From positions 1 to 21,131 of the forward strand of contig JAJRYP010000089.1 in NCBI GenBank assembly GCA_024275695.1: a stretch of 21,131 nucleotides of DNA. Reading direction: 5' to 3'. Both the position numbers and the translations under genes were made by a program. Below the pieces are notes generated by a model. It was not told where the DNA came from, did not search any database, and saw only the letters and a list, made by a program, of their open reading frames with translations. Below are positions 1 to 10,500 of the stretch, one piece after another (within the stretch, counting starts at the first letter, position 1; every line of letters begins with the position of its first letter). The DNA comes from Patescibacteria group bacterium (GTDB lineage Bacteria > Patescibacteriota > Gracilibacteria > UBA1369 > PNNO01).

Positions 1-149
1 CTTTACACGGCCGTTTCGAAACAATGAAACGTTTACACTGTGGAATACATAATGTTGAAAGATTTGCAAAAAGGCTCATGTTTTGTCTTCTACCTTTCTC
101 GGTTCTTACTGAAATTTTTACCCAAACTGTTTAAAGAGCCATCGCACCG

Positions 150-178
150 TTGACTTATTAGCGATTTTTTGATAAACT
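150..178 (+). promoter_or_regulatory. sigma70-type promoter of the giant-protein operon
   Basis: A -35 box TTGACT (150-155) and a -10 box TAAACT (173-178) lie 17 bp apart, which predicts a start near 185 and a leader of about 34 nt. The octamer GATAAACT occurs at 171-178 and again at 184-191, so the -10 box is duplicated 13 bp downstream. A TATAAAT lies at 198-204. Bases 1-149 hold no gene I can support; there is a short inverted repeat CGTTTC/GAAACG (12-17 and 26-31). The promoter is inferred from consensus only. Confidence 0.55.
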
Positions 179-218
179 ATGTAGATAAACTTTAAAGTAT
201 AAATAAAAACAAAAAGAT

Positions 219-3200
219 ATGTTTGCCAAACTAATACACTCATTTTTCAATGATGATAACTCGCTCTTTGGTGCAAGAGAGCGAAGAGTTGTAAATAGAA
301 AAGCACCTCGTCAAGGTTTTATACCTCCAAGGCCCGAAACTGCTAAACCTGTAGAAAAACTTCCCGCACACGAGTATTATCAAAAATTCGACAAAGTGAT
401 GAAGAGAATGGGAACGACGAAAGCGAAAGTGACCGTGGTTATAAAGCCGGATGAGGGACAAAACAGAATAGACAGTGATACTTTAAGAATAAATTTAAAC
501 GCAAAAATGAAGAGGTTGGCACAGATTACTATGGGAATTGTTTTACGAAATACGCCTGCTTCGCAAAGAGCTAAAATGAGAAAGTTTTTACAAAAGTTTC
601 AAAAAAATCTGCTTGCAAGCATACGTAGCAAAGTAACAACCGCTACCGCATTGAGTAAATTAAGACAAAAAGGTGTTCATTACTTAAGCATAGATAGAAA
701 CGGAATGATAACAATAACGAAAAAAGGTTCTGCGGATTCAACAAGCCTCGATCTAAAACCTTTATTTGCTGCCGCACCATCAAAGTCAACTACAACCAAA
801 ACAGCTCCGGCCGGACGACGAAAATCTGCCGCTAAAGGAGTTAAGGCCGCACCACCAAAAGCGACAACACCAAAATTAACTCCGGCGCAACAAGCAAAAC
901 TTGAAGCTCAACAAAGAAAAGAACTCATCGCGAAAGCCACGGTTCAAGCACGAGTATTTCAAGCAAAGCTTGGAGATCCATACACATGTACGGTGGATAA
1001 AAGAAATGTAAGTGTAAACCCAAGAAACGGAACTATTTACATCGATATTAGCAAAAACGGAAAACCGTTTGGGACTGTACTGTGGGGGCCAAAATTACAA
1101 AAATTCAGATTTGAATATTATAACACAACTGTAAAAAAGTACAAAAAATACGGACCTTTAATCACAACAGCAAAACTAAAACAACGAGTTCAAGAAGTAA
1201 GCAAAATGTTGAAATTGACTGATATAAACATTGCTACTAAAAAACCGGCGAGAAGACCCGCGGCGGCAAAGAGACCCGCGGCTAAACAAACTTCATCACC
1301 GGCTGTTACAAAAAAAAGCGCACCAAGACAAGCCGTAAAGCCAAAAAGCGCACCTGCCGAAATTGCAAAACAAAAAGCAATCAAAGTCGGCAAATTAAAA
1401 ATCAAAGAGCTCCAAAGAATTCCGGGAGGAAATAATTATAACTATGAAGTAAATGAACAACGCACTACCAAAGATGCGGTTCACATAAAAATTACAAATA
1501 AAAAAGGAAAATATTTGGGAACATTCGGATTTAATCCGGCAAGTCCTAATAAGATTATTTATTCCGTGAATCAAAATCCTCGGGAAATTAAAGGCCCAAA
1601 AGCTCTGGTAGAAGCAATAAAAGCATATGAAAGAACTTTCGCAAAACGCGAAACGGTTAAAAAGAACGTAAGAATTGTGAGAAAAGAGCAACAATCAAAG
1701 CTTGATCTTTCACAAAAAGAAGCAAGTGAGAAATTCGGGAATCAAATGAACCCGGAAATTAAAAATTTTGTTAGCTTCGAACACGGAAAAGACAAGCGTG
1801 GATCGTATATTATTGTTAAATTTAAAGGAGGAAGCCGTGGCAAAGCTGAACGGAAGTTGACGCTTGGTCAATTGTTTAAATTTACAGGAAACGACATACC
1901 TTACAGCATTCGTGTGCTGGGAAGGACGTGGAGTGGAATACATGACAGAACCGGAACATATTATTCTCATCTTAAAGAATTCTATGATACCAAAGGAAAA
2001 CGAATTACGATTTATCACGGAAATACGATTTACTTTGGACCGCGAAGAGCAATTTCTATTGCCGCTTCTGCCGCAGAGCCGCTCAGGCAAGCGCAACTTC
2101 GTGCGGAAGCCGCGAAACGTAAAGCCCGGGACGCAATAGAAAGAAAAAATTATGAAGCATTTAAAAAAAGATTGGGAGAAAGGATCGCAATGCACGATGA
2201 ACACATCAGCGAAAATCATTTTGATGCTTTCATGAACAATGAAGATTACGATGTTCCAAGATTCCTTCAGAATGATTCGGATTGGAAAGCAAACTGGAAA
2301 TATGTAAGCAGATTCCTTCTCAAAACATTAAATTACCCTCCGTTTAAAATTGGTAGAGTTGAAGCTCAAAGAAAATACTTACAGGAAGTAATTCAGCTTG
2401 GACTTAACAAGTATGTTCAACCCGGCGACTTCTTTAAAGTTAAAATTGAAGGAAGATCCATATATAACGGAAGCTATTCCAAATTCAAAAACAGATATAA
2501 AGATTTACTTGAAATATTTGATAAAAAGAAAATTAATCCATGGGGTGATCTTTCAAAATTAAAACCCGCTGATAAAAAACTTGTAGCTGAATTCAAAAAA
2601 ATGAATGAAATTATTAAAGGAATCGCTCGAGTACTTGAAGCGCTTTCCAATGTAACGCTACATAAGAGAATGCCGGAAACCGCCGAGGACAGATATAGAC
2701 CAATCATGATCGGTATTAGTGTCGCGGGAAAAGGTCAAAGAGAACATTATGAAAACGTACCGAGCAAAAATTATCATTCTCTAAAATCACTTCTGCATAA
2801 ATATGACGGTGCGCCGGAAGGAATTACAATCGGAGCATCAAATAAGGTACTGGCTAACTTCAAAAGAGTATATTTAAAATACTTTGCCGACGCGGAATCA
2901 GTTCCGAATTTCATGAAAAATTATGTTGATGGTAACGGAAAAGGTGGATTAAAACTATTATTCATGTCATTCGGATTTGATTATCTGGTTACAAAAGGAT
3001 ACCTTAGAAAGCTTTCAAGTGATCCAAAAGACAAACGATATATTCTTGTTAAAACCCCTACAAAAAAAGAATGGGAAACTGCTTTGAGCATGCTACCTAA
3101 ATACAAACCCGCGTTATGGAGTGACACAAAAGAAAATTTTCGAAAATGGGAAAGAATTCGTGAATCTCTCAACAGAAGTAAAGCTGCTCGAAGATTTATC

Positions 3201-6200
3201 GAGAAAATCTTCAAAAACACACCCGCAGTTGATACTCGCCTGCAAGGAAGATTAAAAAGGTTGTTCAAAGCGGGAAGGAAAACACTTGACTTGGCTTATT
3301 TAAGTCGCATAACTTATAACAATGAATTTTACGCAAAATTCATTTCTCCGGAACGTGGAAGAATCAGCTTTATTAACGATAATTTAAAAGATACTCCGGA
3401 AAGAGGATCTAACGTATATGAACTTGATTCTCAAAAAGTCTTAACGAAAACGAATCTATATATATGGCTGGCTTTGTGGCACGATCTTTCATACGCGTCC
3501 GCGGAAGGTAAATATGAACAAACAGTAGAAAAAATCGCTAAAGATTTCAATATTCCCGGGAGTGTGCTGGCTAAGTTCGATACTTCAAACCAGGCTCCTC
3601 CAAGCGCAAGAAAAGCGCTACTTGCGGAGATCTACAAAAGAATAGAATTAAAAAATCTTGATCCGTCCAAAATTTCACATGCTTACGGAGAATTTATCCG
3701 AACCGGTTTCGTATTGGCCAGACAACAACAAATGGCCGGAAACTTTGACAGTTTTATTAAATCCCTTCCGGAAGGACTTTCAACAAAACCGATGTACAGA
3801 AAGCTTCAAATTGAAGCGTTTAAAAGAGGATGCCCTATCCACATGCTTCCTCAAATCGAACAACGTGTTAATGCTGCAATCTTTGCAACATTAAACATGG
3901 GATTTGATGAAGCCAGAAAACTTGATTATGTTGAAGCGTCAGCCGGTGGAGTTGTAACTGTAAAACTTGGGAAATGGCTTGGCGCGGAATGGAAAGTTGG
4001 AATTTCAGGATTAATTACCCTTGCCGGCGTTGCCGCAAGCTCCGGAATCGAAGCGGCATGGGCATGGGGTAAACAAAAAAGATGGCAACTTGGATTTAAA
4101 CTTGGTGCCGGTGGAGAAGTAGATTATGGCGGTGGTGTCGGATTCCATGCCGGTGCCGAAGCTACATTCCAATTCCCACTGGGAAAATCCGCATGGGATA
4201 TGTACGCAAGCGCATGGGCGGGTATTAGATACAAACAAGCTGCCCTCGGAGTTGGTGGCGGTGTTGATATCGGCGCTAAATGGAATCAGGCTGTTGCGGA
4301 AAGAAAAGCCGAATTAAAAAAAGACTCACAACGTCAAATTAAAGATATCGAGAAATTGCGCTCGGCGGGAAAAATTAAAGAACTTGCCGCGGCACTTAGA
4401 AAACATCCTGTGTTCGGAGATTGGTTTAAAGAATATGAACGAAAAATGGCTTCAATGAATTTGCATGTTTCCGATGAAGTAATGGTAGATTTGTATACTA
4501 GAACAAAAGCTTACTGGCAAAACAAAGCTCGCGAAGGAGTTAAAGTTCCGCCGGTAGTCGGAGTTGGAGTGCGAGTTATTTCTTACCCTCCGTTTGTTAT
4601 ACCTTATATAGATATAAACATTGGTGGAAACAAAGTAATCTACACTACTCGTCGCGAACATCCTTTATATAACGAAAGAACTCAAACAAGAGTAAGCGAT
4701 GAAGCAATAAATCAAAATATCAGAGAACAAATTATGGCTCGCTATGGTGCCAGAGTTGTTTCAAACTACAGCATTTTGGCAAAAAGCGGTTCTCCGTTCT
4801 ATGATGCAAGAATTGGACGAACCAATGTCGTGAATCGTCCCGGAAAAGGCATAGAAACAAGTACAATTGATTTCGGATCACGATTTGAAGCAATTAAAAA
4901 AGAATTTGCCAAACATCATATTCATATAAGACGTGTAAAACTGGCGGGTCATGGAAACGTAATCGAAGTTACTCCTTTAAGAACGGAGGGAAGTAACGTT
5001 GAATTCCTTATTCCATCCGGACTTGGAAAAGCTGTCATTCTTGATAGAAGTAAAAACAGGGTGCTCCTTGCGGCCAGTATGTTAAAAAAGCTGTATATTT
5101 CCAGACAACGAATTGAACTCCCCTATAGAGGACATGGCGATGCTGTTAATAAAGAAGTAATCGTATTCAAAACAAACAGATATCAAACAGCCAGCGAAAT
5201 CAGAAGTATCGCTCCACATACTCTATATAAATACAGAAATCAGAAATATAGAATCGTTGCGGGAGCCAGACGTGACATAATTGAAGGCGGCGGAGACATT
5301 ATGACACTCGAAGAATTTAACAAACGAAGAGATCTTGCAAGAGAGCGCGCGGCAAGAAAAATTCCAAAAATTCTTGACTACAAAACATACGTGGCTCTTA
5401 TTACACGAAAGCCGCCACTTAGCGATAGAGAAATTCAACTACATTTCGGTCACAGATACGGAAAATATGAAACCACACAAGCAATTAGCAGATTCCGGGA
5501 CCGTCTGAGAAAAGATCGAAGCGATACCGCCAAGATGCGAAAAGCATTGGATTTTAAAGAAAAAGTTGTAATTAAAAGAACCGCCGAGCAACTTACCGAA
5601 ATTGGTATCAATTACTATACGAATAATAAAAAACAGTTCGATGATCTGGTTGGAAGCATTAGCGGGACAAGAGACAACGAGCCGGGCATCAAGCAGAAGA
5701 TTTTTAAGAATATCAATGCATATGTACTAAATAGTCTTAAGAAAAGATTAGGTCGCGAGCCTACGGCCTCTGAAAAAGCTAAAGAGCGTCTAACTCAACA
5801 CGAACTTAATTTAACGTATTCAATCATCCTGGATCATAGTTTCACAAAAGTTCTTGGAGGCCCCGATTGGAGAATTAAACAACGAATCGAAAAACGCAAC
5901 GAACTGTTTAAATCTTACTTAAAAAGATCTATTAAAGATTGGAAGCGAAAATATCCAAATCAGTGGAAGCGTATAAAAGAGAACGTGGATAACATGCCGG
6001 AATCAAAACGAACAGGTTTCAAACTTACTATCGAAACTCTTGTAAATCACATTGTTCTTACAATGCCCCAAACAGTTAAACAGTTAAAATCTTTCCTTGC
6101 CGGAAAAACAAAACCAATCGGTGCGGGCATGATTTTTGCATCTTATTCACAAAGAAGCGCTAAAAATAAAGCTATGCCGGCAGCATACGGTATGGAAAAT

Positions 6201-6965
6201 CATCCGGCGGCACTTGCTAAAGCAGGTATTTTCAGATTGATTAATCCGCAATCGCAAAATTTAAATTCTCCAAAACCATTGGAAAGAGCTGCGGCAAGAA
6301 CAATTCTATCAATGCTTTCGCCTTTGGATACAAACAAAGAAAGACTTGATAGTACGAACGAAATCGTTAAAGCAAAATCCAGAGCCGCGTTCTTAAAATC
6401 CGACTTGCCGATATTATTATTATCGCTTCAGGATCCGAAATTAAAAGTTTCTCCTCTGATAAGAGTTCTTGGAAGAGAAAAATTTAATCAGCTTGTCGAA
6501 CTCTATAACGCTATAAAAAAAGGATTGGATAAACCTGAAAATCCAACCGAGTGGATCCGTTTATTAAACAAAAACGAAGCTGCGTTTCAAATTTTCAGAG
6601 CGCTTGTGGAAAAAGTAAGATACGCTCAATTGAATAATCCTCCGATTAACAAAGAAGGAGATAAGGAAGTAGTATTCGGAAAATCAATTATCCGAATTCA
6701 TACGGAAATCGGTTCGGGAGGATACTTAAAATGTATGAATGGAACAGTTTACTTGAAGCGAAGCTTCTCGTTCAGTTCAACCGATGTTGAAAGACATGAA
6801 TGGGTCGTTGCAAGCGACAAGCGTAGAACCGGAGTAATCAACAAATCAGGTAAAGCTGCCAGAAAACTCGCTGTCGGAGGAGGATTATGGGTCAATGTCA
6901 AAGGCAAAAAAGAAACTCCGGGCGGTAGACGTCCACCAAAAGGAACTGCTGCAGGTAGACGTTAA
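219..6965 (+). CDS. giant basic multidomain protein, 2248 aa, function unknown
   Basis: I do not recognise this protein. It has no signal peptide (start MFAKLIHSFF) and is rich in Lys and Arg throughout. Two low-complexity Lys/Ala/Pro linkers (about residues 186-235 and 339-388, for example KKPARRPAAAKRPAAK) resemble histone H1-like tails. Each is followed by a similar small alpha/beta module (about 252-333 and 404-475; compare IYIDISKNGKPFG with VHIKITNKKGKYLG), so the N-terminal third looks like a duplicated linker-plus-domain unit. The centre is long and mixed helical. Residues 1236-1355 are different: Gly/Ala/Trp-rich with alternating polar and apolar residues, like beta-barrel or amyloid strands. 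The C-terminus ends PPKGTAAGRR and shares its last five residues with the next protein. It is the first gene of a three-gene operon, 41 nt ahead of the next start. The ATG is preceded by an A-rich leader with no Shine-Dalgarno. The open frame is certain; the location is uncertain, and cytoplasmic is the default reading. Confidence 0.85.
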   Translation: MFAKLIHSFFNDDNSLFGARERRVVNRKAPRQGFIPPRPETAKPVEKLPAHEYYQKFDKVMKRMGTTKAKVTVVIKPDEGQNRIDSDTLRINLNAKMKRLAQITMGIVLRNTPASQRAKMRKFLQKFQKNLLASIRSKVTTATALSKLRQKGVHYLSIDRNGMITITKKGSADSTSLDLKPLFAAAPSKSTTTKTAPAGRRKSAAKGVKAAPPKATTPKLTPAQQAKLEAQQRKELIAKATVQARVFQAKLGDPYTCTVDKRNVSVNPRNGTIYIDISKNGKPFGTVLWGPKLQKFRFEYYNTTVKKYKKYGPLITTAKLKQRVQEVSKMLKLTDINIATKKPARRPAAAKRPAAKQTSSPAVTKKSAPRQAVKPKSAPAEIAKQKAIKVGKLKIKELQRIPGGNNYNYEVNEQRTTKDAVHIKITNKKGKYLGTFGFNPASPNKIIYSVNQNPREIKGPKALVEAIKAYERTFAKRETVKKNVRIVRKEQQSKLDLSQKEASEKFGNQMNPEIKNFVSFEHGKDKRGSYIIVKFKGGSRGKAERKLTLGQLFKFTGNDIPYSIRVLGRTWSGIHDRTGTYYSHLKEFYDTKGKRITIYHGNTIYFGPRRAISIAASAAEPLRQAQLRAEAAKRKARDAIERKNYEAFKKRLGERIAMHDEHISENHFDAFMNNEDYDVPRFLQNDSDWKANWKYVSRFLLKTLNYPPFKIGRVEAQRKYLQEVIQLGLNKYVQPGDFFKVKIEGRSIYNGSYSKFKNRYKDLLEIFDKKKINPWGDLSKLKPADKKLVAEFKKMNEIIKGIARVLEALSNVTLHKRMPETAEDRYRPIMIGISVAGKGQREHYENVPSKNYHSLKSLLHKYDGAPEGITIGASNKVLANFKRVYLKYFADAESVPNFMKNYVDGNGKGGLKLLFMSFGFDYLVTKGYLRKLSSDPKDKRYILVKTPTKKEWETALSMLPKYKPALWSDTKENFRKWERIRESLNRSKAARRFIEKIFKNTPAVDTRLQGRLKRLFKAGRKTLDLAYLSRITYNNEFYAKFISPERGRISFINDNLKDTPERGSNVYELDSQKVLTKTNLYIWLALWHDLSYASAEGKYEQTVEKIAKDFNIPGSVLAKFDTSNQAPPSARKALLAEIYKRIELKNLDPSKISHAYGEFIRTGFVLARQQQMAGNFDSFIKSLPEGLSTKPMYRKLQIEAFKRGCPIHMLPQIEQRVNAAIFATLNMGFDEARKLDYVEASAGGVVTVKLGKWLGAEWKVGISGLITLAGVAASSGIEAAWAWGKQKRWQLGFKLGAGGEVDYGGGVGFHAGAEATFQFPLGKSAWDMYASAWAGIRYKQAALGVGGGVDIGAKWNQAVAERKAELKKDSQRQIKDIEKLRSAGKIKELAAALRKHPVFGDWFKEYERKMASMNLHVSDEVMVDLYTRTKAYWQNKAREGVKVPPVVGVGVRVISYPPFVIPYIDINIGGNKVIYTTRREHPLYNERTQTRVSDEAINQNIREQIMARYGARVVSNYSILAKSGSPFYDARIGRTNVVNRPGKGIETSTIDFGSRFEAIKKEFAKHHIHIRRVKLAGHGNVIEVTPLRTEGSNVEFLIPSGLGKAVILDRSKNRVLLAASMLKKLYISRQRIELPYRGHGDAVNKEVIVFKTNRYQTASEIRSIAPHTLYKYRNQKYRIVAGARRDIIEGGGDIMTLEEFNKRRDLARERAARKIPKILDYKTYVALITRKPPLSDREIQLHFGHRYGKYETTQAISRFRDRLRKDRSDTAKMRKALDFKEKVVIKRTAEQLTEIGINYYTNNKKQFDDLVGSISGTRDNEPGIKQKIFKNINAYVLNSLKKRLGREPTASEKAKERLTQHELNLTYSIILDHSFTKVLGGPDWRIKQRIEKRNELFKSYLKRSIKDWKRKYPNQWKRIKENVDNMPESKRTGFKLTIETLVNHIVLTMPQTVKQLKSFLAGKTKPIGAGMIFASYSQRSAKNKAMPAAYGMENHPAALAKAGIFRLINPQSQNLNSPKPLERAAARTILSMLSPLDTNKERLDSTNEIVKAKSRAAFLKSDLPILLLSLQDPKLKVSPLIRVLGREKFNQLVELYNAIKKGLDKPENPTEWIRLLNKNEAAFQIFRALVEKVRYAQLNNPPINKEGDKEVVFGKSIIRIHTEIGSGGYLKCMNGTVYLKRSFSFSSTDVERHEWVVASDKRRTGVINKSGKAARKLAVGGGLWVNVKGKKETPGGRRPPKGTAAGRR
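3924..4283 (+). other. Gly/Trp-rich alternating segment inside the giant basic protein
   Basis: Residues 1236-1355 differ in composition from the rest of the protein. A hydrophobic stretch (GISGLITLAGVAASSGIEAA) is followed by repeated alternation such as LGFKLGAGGEVDYGGGVGF and AGIRYKQAALGVGGGVDIG. It resembles transmembrane beta-strands or a Gly-rich aggregation-prone sheet. This is pattern reading, not a family match. Confidence 0.45.
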
Positions 6966-7006
6966 TATTATTCATTAATTACTTATATATATAACTTTAA
7001 AACAAA

Positions 7007-7498
7007 ATGAAAACAGTAAACAGACTAAAAAATGTTTTTATAGGAGTCGTTATTCTCGCAATAATTCTGCTCGGAATTGCATGGCTCTTCCTGCAATCTC
7101 AAGATACGGCTCTGGAAATCGTCACTGACAAACCTGCGTATTTCGCGATTGACAATCCAAAGCTGGAAATCGTTCTCCGAAATCCAAAAGGAGCAAACGA
7201 AGGAAAAGTAATTGTAAATTATCCGGAATCTGTAATTGAAATTATGGAGTCCGAAGTAGCGACGGGAGTTAATATGAGAAACATGGATAATGCCGTAGTT
7301 TTTGAACTATCTGATGAGTATTTCAAAAATTATACCGCCGTGATCGCGACATTAAAAATGGAAGGAAAGGAAAGAAATCAAATTGATATAGAGTTCGATC
7401 AAGAAGAATCTTATTTAAATTCACCTGAAGGAACAGTTCAGGTAAAAAGCTATAAAGATGCTCATTTCGCATACGGACAAGCCGCCGGGCGAAGATAA
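7007..7498 (+). CDS. small membrane-anchored protein with an extracytoplasmic beta-rich domain
   Basis: The 163-aa product starts with a basic N-terminus (MKTVNRLKN) and one hydrophobic helix (about residues 9-30), so it is probably a signal anchor with the rest outside the membrane. The outer part (about 33-150) has a strand-like pattern (LEIVLRNPKG, GKVIVNYPESVIEI, NQIDIEFDQEE) that loosely recalls cohesin-like folds; that likeness is weak. It ends in AYGQAAGRR, and the last five residues equal the end of the upstream giant protein. The codons for that pentapeptide differ between the genes, so it is not a recent DNA copy. The gene lies 41 nt after the first gene and 33 nt before the third, with AT-rich spacers and no Shine-Dalgarno, consistent with co-transcription. 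Function is unknown; an assembly or anchoring partner of the two large proteins is an inference. Confidence 0.8.
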   Translation: MKTVNRLKNVFIGVVILAIILLGIAWLFLQSQDTALEIVTDKPAYFAIDNPKLEIVLRNPKGANEGKVIVNYPESVIEIMESEVATGVNMRNMDNAVVFELSDEYFKNYTAVIATLKMEGKERNQIDIEFDQEESYLNSPEGTVQVKSYKDAHFAYGQAAGRR

Positions 7499-7531
7499 TT
7501 AAATCATTTAAATCATTAATAAATATAAAAA

Positions 7532-10500
7532 ATGAAAACAAAAAATCTTATAAAAAGCATTGCGGCTCTGATAGTAGCAGGAGCTTTGCTATCTTTCTTT
7601 TCTTATGTTGCGATTGCGGCATTCGGATCCATACACAATCAATCCGGCACTTGTGACGGTGAAAATTGTGTAACCTGGCACAATAATGGTTACTCAATGA
7701 ACGGCAAATACAAAAACGGTGTGCCGTTTGCCACATTTAACGGATACAAAGACAATAGATCCGAAGACGGAATGCCGTTCGATGAACGTCAATTTATGTA
7801 CATTGAATCGGAATACGCCGATCACGACGGACAATATCCCGCTCCAAGAAGTCCATGGGATTTCAGAGTGGAAGATCACGGATTACAACCGTATGATTTC
7901 TCGCAAGGAACGAGTTATAACATTAATTTTGGAAATAGCGATGAACCCGTATATATAGGTTTTTGGGGATATATTCATAATAACGGAGTAGCAGATCAAT
8001 ACCCGGCGGAATATACGCGAATTAGAATTTCCGACTTTTACGGAACATCAACCTCTCATAATCCGAAATATACATTATGGGCACAGAATACCAAACCTCA
8101 AGTTGTTTGGGCGGACACGCAAGTAACCGGCGATCGTCCCTTTTCACTTAATTTAGTAGAAGGATATATTGACAGAGAATCTAATTCTCCCGGATTTGCG
8201 GATAACAGAAAACTAACTCAAGCACAATTAAATCAAGTAAAAAGCACAAGTGGATTACCGATTAACAGTAATGCGCAATATGATAATAATTCAAAAGCCG
8301 GAATCATAGATTCTTCAGATCTTCACTACATGGTTGTATATCTGGAATTTGAAGCGATTCCAAAGGACAATCCTGAATGTAGATCTCTAAATATTAGTTT
8401 TCCGGCAGATGCTGTTGATGGTCAATCAAATATCTTTGATGTGCCGTCATGGGAACCTCCGGAAGGTGGTTTTTCCGATCAAATTATGCAAATTCAGATT
8501 GATGCCGACGAAGGATCATACTCAAGATTTCAATACATCACTCCAAATCCGGATGATGTTAAATTTAAAAGATTTATTGCGGATACTGATTTAACGCAAA
8601 ATTTATTTACTAATAATAAATACGTATATTTAGATGGAGAACCGGATGAAGGCGACGCGCAATATCTAATGGTTTTCGCGGTAGATGAAAATGATGACTG
8701 GGTTGGAGGAAATTGCGCGGACGCAGTAAAAATAGTAAGACCCGATGTATCCGAATGTGCGGAATTAAATACGGACCCGGGACGATCTCATCAATATAAC
8801 CTGCAAGCGGGAGAAGAAATCGATATAAGTGTAGATAATCTAACGGATACCGAAGGAAACAATTTCCGTCCCGACGGAGAAACTCCTCTATTGGAGTATT
8901 GTTATACGGGAGATATCGACTGGAACCGGAGTGAAAACAATATTTTCCCTTCTTATAGTAACAATGAATTGGAAATAGCCCCTGTTAGACCGCAAGAAGT
9001 GCAGTTATACGAACCTGATTCGCAAGTTGAACCATATTTGACCGATGATTTCCTAATCAATCCGGAGCTGCAAATCCCTTTCGATCCGGAAGAAACAATG
9101 AATCCGGAATCATCTTATACTCAAGTTACCGAAGGTATGGTACTTAAAACAAAAATACTACCCGGAGCAGCTGACAAAGCAATTGGCGAACCGGCATATA
9201 AAGAGCCGAGCGGCGTAATTGGCGAACCGGTGACATCTATACCGGTTGAAACATTACAGTTTACACCGGACATTGCTGTAGATATTGAAAAGACCGTATT
9301 ACCCGGTCCGAAAACTTCCATTGATATTGTTGAAGCATCTCCGGTAGTGGAAAGTGTTACGGAGAACGTACTTTCTCCACATGTAAGAGACCTGTTACCT
9401 CAATTATTAAACATTAATCCAAATTGCGTAATAGCACCGGCCGATCAGGTTCTTAACAATGTTGTTCCGCTGGAGCCGGGAACTATGACAATCCGTGCAA
9501 TTGATGCTCCGCAAGTTTGTTGGGACAGCTTTGATGTTGGAGGCGGACAATGCGTTGACCTTGAAATTAATGAAGATTCATTCGAACCGGATAATTCAAT
9601 TTACACGGTTACGGTAGACGTTGATCCGGATACAACCGATTACAGTGTTACGTGGATTGTAGAACGTCCGGGTCATGACGGACCGATTTTGGCGGTAACT
9701 ACGGAAGGTGAAAACCGTGATACTATTGATCTTTCGCAGCACGGGTACACATATGAAGACGGTGACAGATTACACGCGCAGGCAATCTCGGATAATCGGG
9801 AATTTGATCCTAACGCGGTTTGTGTAGACACATTGGAACGCGCCGCAGGTCAGTGCGTGGATCTTGATATCGATCAGAATGAATTCACCGGAGACAATTC
9901 CCGGTACTCGGTTACTGTAGATGTTGAACCTGATGATGAAGATTACAGAGTAAGGTGGACCGTATTTAGAGACGGTGAACCTAATCCCGTACTCGACATC
10001 ACAACCGAAGGTGCGACTGTTAACGAAATCGATCTAAACGACTACTCCACTTATACATATGAAGAAGGAGATACTCTCCACGTTGAAGCAATTGATATCA
10101 ACGATCCTAATAACAATTGTATCGACGAACTGGTTGCCACGGAAGGAGAATGTCTGGATTTATATCTTGATCAGGATGAATTCGTAGTCGAAGATCCTAC
10201 ATATAACGTAAATGTGGAAACAGATCCGGAAACTGCGGAATATGACATTCTTTGGACAATCGAACGTGATGGTAACACGCAACTTGAAGTTGTTACGGAA
10301 GATGACTTCCTTGATCTTCGAAATTATTCAAACTACACGGCGCAGCCCGGAGATTCACTTCGAGCACAAGCAATTGCAATTGATGATCCCGACAATCTTT
10401 GTATTGATGAAATCGAAAGTCGAACAGCGGAAGGCGAGTGTCTTGCTCTTGATATCGAACAAAACAGATTTGATCCTTCGCAAGACGAATATTCCGTAAA

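Noticed and set aside
1..79. Start of a divergent gene on the minus strand (open from 79 to the edge)
   Set aside because: Only 26 codons, a Cys-rich unremarkable translation, and no promoter or leader support. It cannot be told from noise.
73..140. GGCTC/GAGCC pair as a riboswitch or leader hairpin
   Set aside because: A 5-bp match with a 58-nt loop is expected by chance, and it lies upstream of the predicted transcription start.
1710..2219. A 169-aa minus-strand open frame inside the giant basic gene
   Set aside because: Cys/Phe/Ser-rich translation typical of the antisense of a Lys-rich gene, with no start signals.
219..6965. Phage tape-measure or polymorphic toxin identity for the giant basic protein
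   Set aside because: No phage structural genes, immunity gene, secretion signal, RHS/YD repeats or known toxin domain are visible. Size alone is not enough.
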